From assembly GCF_037975245.1 (NCBI RefSeq), contig NC_092573.1:17988265-18052264 (forward strand): a stretch of DNA of 64,000 bases. Reading direction: 5' to 3'. A program made the translations under genes and the position numbers. This document shows positions 60,521-64,000 of the stretch, piece after piece. This DNA comes from Apostichopus japonicus. Lineage: Eukaryota > Echinodermata > Holothuroidea > Aspidochirotida > Stichopodidae. The notes below the pieces were generated by a model, which worked only from the letters and a program-made list of their open reading frames with translations, searched no databases and was not told the DNA's origin. How positions within the stretch are numbered: the stretch's first letter is position 1; each line of letters starts with the position of its first letter.

Positions 60521-63252
60521 GATAACATTGGTGACCTCAGATGACATGACCTTTAAGTTTCAAAATGTTCCACCACCCCGTTCACAACTTGTCCCAAAAT
60601 ATCAACCATGTCACACCTTGGCATTGAGATTTAATTGCATTATATTAAAAAAAATTAACTTTGAACTTGTATACATAACTTCACACACAAAGGTCACCCG
60701 AAGGTCAACCAATTGACATTTTTGATCGGTGAGACCTAAATAGAGAATGACTGTAAAAATTCAAACATTTTTTCTTTGCCCATTTTCTCCCCCCAAAATA
60801 CTACTTTTTTAACATTAGCTGACCTTTGGTGACGTTGTACCACATGACCGTTAAGTTTGAAAATATTCCCCTATACCATTTGCAACTTGTCCAAAAAAAT
60901 AAACCTTGTCACACCTTGGCACTGGGAGTTATTGCATTAAATGTCTGAAAATTAACTTTGACCTCATATAACTTCGCACACGAAGGTCACATGGGGGTCA
61001 ACCCATTGACATTTATGATCAGAAGGTACCTTTAACATCTGAAAATAGCATCGAAACTGTAAAAATCCACAAAACACGAAAAGGTCACCAGAGGTCAAAT
61101 TGAGGTCAAGGGTCACCCAGATGCGGGTCGACAATTGGATTACATTGAAGCAACTCCCAACCCTAACGGACAATTTGTTCTCAAGTTATCACAAAAATAC
61201 TAGTTTTTTATCATTAATTGACCTTTGGTGACCTCGGATCACATGACCCTTAAGTTTGAAAATATTCCCCTATACCATTTGCAACTTGTCTCAAAATATC
61301 AACTGTGTAACACCTCGGCACTGGGAGTTATTACACTAAATGTCTGAAAATTAACTTTGACCTCATATAACTTCGCACAAAAAGGTCAGACGGGGGTCAA
61401 CCCATTAACATTTATGATCAGAAGGTACCTTTAACATCTATAAATAGCATCAAAACTGTAAAAATCCACAAAACACGAAAAGGTCACCAGAGGTCAAATT
61501 GAGGTCAAGGGTCATCCAGATGCGGGTCGACAATTGGATTACATTGAAGCAACTCCCAACCCTAATGGACAATTTGTTCTCAAGTTATCGCAAAAATACT
61601 AGTTTTTTATCATTAATTGACCTTTGGTGAGCTTGTATCACATGACCGTTAAGTTTGAAAATATTCCCCTATACCATTTGCAACTACTCCAGAAATATCA
61701 ACCTTGTCACAACTTGGAACTGGGAGTTATTGCATTAAATGTCTGAAAATTAACTTTGACCTCATATAACTTCGCACACGAAGGTCACACGGGGGTCAAC
61801 CTATTGACATTTATGATCAGAAGGTACCTTTAACATCTGAAAATAGCATCGAAACTGTAAAAATCCACAAAACACGAAAAGGTCACCAGAGGTCAAATTG
61901 AGGTCAAGGGTCACCCAGATGCGGGTCGACAATTGGATTACATTGAAGCAACTCCCAAACCTAATGGACAATTTGTTCTCAAGTTACCGCAAAAATACTA
62001 GTTTTTTATCATTAATTGACCTTTGGTGACCTCGGATCACATGACCCTTAAGTTTGAAAATATTCCCCTATACCATTTGCAACTTGTCTCAAAATATCAA
62101 CTGTGTAACACCTTGGCACTGGGAGTTATTACACTAAATGTCTGAAAATTAACTTTGACCTCATATAACTTAACATACAAAGGTCACCTTGGGTCAACTT
62201 ATTGACATTTTTGATTGATGAGACCTAAATTAGAGCATCAAACTATACAAATTCAAACATTTTTTCTTTGCCCATTTTCTGCCCCCAAAATACTAGTTTT
62301 TTAACATTAATTGACCTTTGGTGACCTCGGATCACATGACCGTTAAGTTTGAAAATATTTCCCTATACCATTTGCAACTTGTCCAAAAATATCAACCATG
62401 TCACACCTTGGAACTGGGAGTTGTTGCATTAAATGTCTGAAAATTAACTTTGACCTCGTATAACTTCGCACACGAAGGTCACACGGGTGTCAACCAATTG
62501 ACATTTTTGATCGGAAGGTACCTTTGATATCCAAATCTAGCATCAAAACCAAACATTTCCTTTTTTGCTCGTTTCCTCCCAAAATAATCACATTTTTTCT
62601 AATGTGACCTTTGACCTTTTGACCTTGTTTTCAGATGTAGTTAATCTCCTGATTCCAAAAAACAAAACGACAAGTCTGTACAACCATCCTAACTCCGACC
62701 GAAAAACTTTGACCCCATATAACTTCGCACATAAAGGTCACACGGGGTCAACCTATTGACATTTATGATCAGAAGGTACCTTTGACATCTGAAAATAGCA
62801 TCAAAACTGTAAAAATCCACAAAAACACGTAAAGGTCACCAGAGGTCAAATTGAGGTCAAGGGTCACCCAGATGCGGGTCGACAATTGGATAACATTGAA
62901 GCAACTCCCAACCCTAACGGACATTTTGTTCTCAAGTTATCGCAAAAATACTAGTTTTTTATCATTAATTGACCTTTGGTGACCTCGGATCACATGACCG
63001 TTAAGTTTGAAAATGCTCCCCTAACCAGTTCACAACTTGTCCCAAAATATCAATCTTGTCACACATTGGCACTGGGAGTTATTGCAGTTTTAATATTTTC
63101 GGTTTTTGGACCATAACTGACCTTTGGTGACCTTTGTGGGCACCAGAAACAATAGGGCACACCTTCTCCATATGGCGGATCTATAGTCCAAGTTTGGCCT
63201 CAATCCAACATTCCCTTATTGAGATAGAGCGTACCCAAGCAAGTGTCACAGA

Positions 63253-63288
<36 letters not shown>

Positions 63289-63290
63289 GG
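60520..63290. repeat. Satellite-like array, ~399-bp period, ending in (CA)n
   Basis: The block CTA(G/C)TTTTTTA(T/A)CATTA, then TTGACCTTTGGTGACCTCGG, recurs at about 60802, 61201, 61600 and 61999 (399 bp apart each), then at 62294 and 62952 in shortened or lengthened units. Each full unit carries AAGTTTGAAAATATTCCCCT, CACTGGGAGTTATTGCA, AGGTCA-rich segments and CAATTGGATTACATTGAAGC. It ends GTGTCACAGACGCACACACA. This resembles the end of the array at 16.6-17.4 kb. Confidence 0.92.
61082..61115 (+). promoter_or_regulatory. Nuclear-receptor half-site cluster DR4-DR5-DR1, copy 1 of 4
   Basis: Order: AGGTCA (61082-61087), 4-base spacer CCAG, AGGTCA (61092-61097), 5-base spacer, AGGTCA (61103-61108), one base, GGGTCA (61110-61115). 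These spacings match the DR4, DR5 and DR1 layouts recognised by RXR-type receptor dimers. Further copies lie at 61481-61514, 61880-61913 and 62833-62866. The motif is real in the sequence. Regulatory function is not shown, since the motif is part of the repeat unit. Confidence 0.45.
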
Positions 63291-64000
63291 CGTAAGGTGG
63301 TTTACGGGGACTCAACCTTTTGGCTATCATTATGGGGACCGTTAGTTACAATGATCACAGAGGCTTCAAACTTTGAATTTGTAATGACCTTTCCATCCAA
63401 AATTAAGTTAGGTATTATTTATGTTTTTATTTACTTTTGTTATAGTGTTACTATACAAGACATTCCACATTACTTGTGGGGACTCACTACTGACTTAACA
63501 CACACTGAATTGGTTTATGGGGACCTCACTGGAAGTTTGTTATTTCAATCATAATCAATGTAGCATGCTTCTGTACCATTGTCAGTATATCATGGGGAAG
63601 GGGAAGGGGGGGTGATGAGGGAAAAAATTACTTCACACATCACAAGTGAGTTGGCCACAGACTTGTTTGAAACTGGTATCAGCTGGATATCATTTGAGAA
63701 GCACTACTTCTAACTGTTCATGATCGAAATGTGCTTATTATCCATTCCTGGGATGCCGAAGGGGGTATGATGGGGAAAATAGTGTGTTACTTCAAATAAT
63801 GATCATTAGGGACACATTATAGATTTTGCAGAAAGGTTGATATCGAAAAATGAAAAAAAAAACACTTCAAGCCACATAATTTTAATCATTACCAATGTAA
63901 TTATATTCCATAGTGTTATTGGAAGTAATTTCTGGGGTGGAGGAAGGGGGGGGGGGAGTGGAGGAGGAGGAGGCATAATGATTGAAAAAGACATCTGGCA
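63291..64000. other. Intergenic right end of window
   Basis: Four (T/A)(T/C/G)GGGGAC(T/C) motifs occur irregularly between 63305 and 63530. Purine-rich G-runs lie near 63600 and 63945. No gene is recognised before the window ends. Confidence 0.5.

Overview
The window is AT-rich eukaryotic nuclear DNA. Its genes are split by GT-AG introns, and it holds many short non-autonomous DNA transposons, tandem repeats and (TA)n tracts. No bacterial, organellar or viral gene is visible. Protein similarity recalled from memory, together with the repeat types, points to a marine invertebrate, most likely a deuterostome such as an echinoderm. That placement is inference and cannot be proved from the window alone.

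Layout, left to right. (1) 406-12956, minus strand: nine 5' exons of a sorting nexin 1/2-like gene. The start codon is at 12956 and the 3' end lies off the left edge. Its introns hold 81-bp and 87-bp tandem arrays, and intron 1 holds a 1.6-kb hAT-like insertion. (2) 13.5-21.3 kb: an intergenic transposon field with a 671-bp hAT-like MITE, a 1681-bp long-TIR element with 6-bp target duplications, a ~142-bp tandem array, two Penelope-type hammerhead-like fragments and a 374-bp hAT MITE. (3) 21396-26346, plus strand: a complete six-exon fructose-1,6-bisphosphatase gene (337 aa), followed by a 20-bp minisatellite. (4) 28-35 kb: no gene; repeats and nested MITEs. (5) 36057-45751, minus strand: a three-exon gene for a type II membrane coiled-coil protein resembling Golgi GOLM1/GOLM2 proteins (329 aa). 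Its introns carry a tRNA-SINE inverted repeat and a 715-bp hAT element. (6) 46.7-49 kb: microsatellites, a MITE, a ~51-bp array and a recent 251-bp duplication. (7) 50318-54797 and 56638-59990, plus strand: two complete tandem UDP-glucuronosyltransferase-like genes (536 and 530 aa) with matching five-exon structure. (8) 60.5-63.3 kb: a satellite-like array with a ~399-bp period that carries clustered nuclear-receptor half-site motifs.

The genes do not form one pathway. They cover endosomal sorting (SNX), gluconeogenesis (FBPase), a Golgi membrane protein and phase II conjugation (UGT pair). The most informative parts are the exact exon models and the set of transposon insertions dated by perfect target-site duplications. 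Next in interest are a perfect 48-bp SINE hairpin, the hammerhead-like motifs, and the DR4-DR5-DR1 half-site clusters beside the UGT pair.
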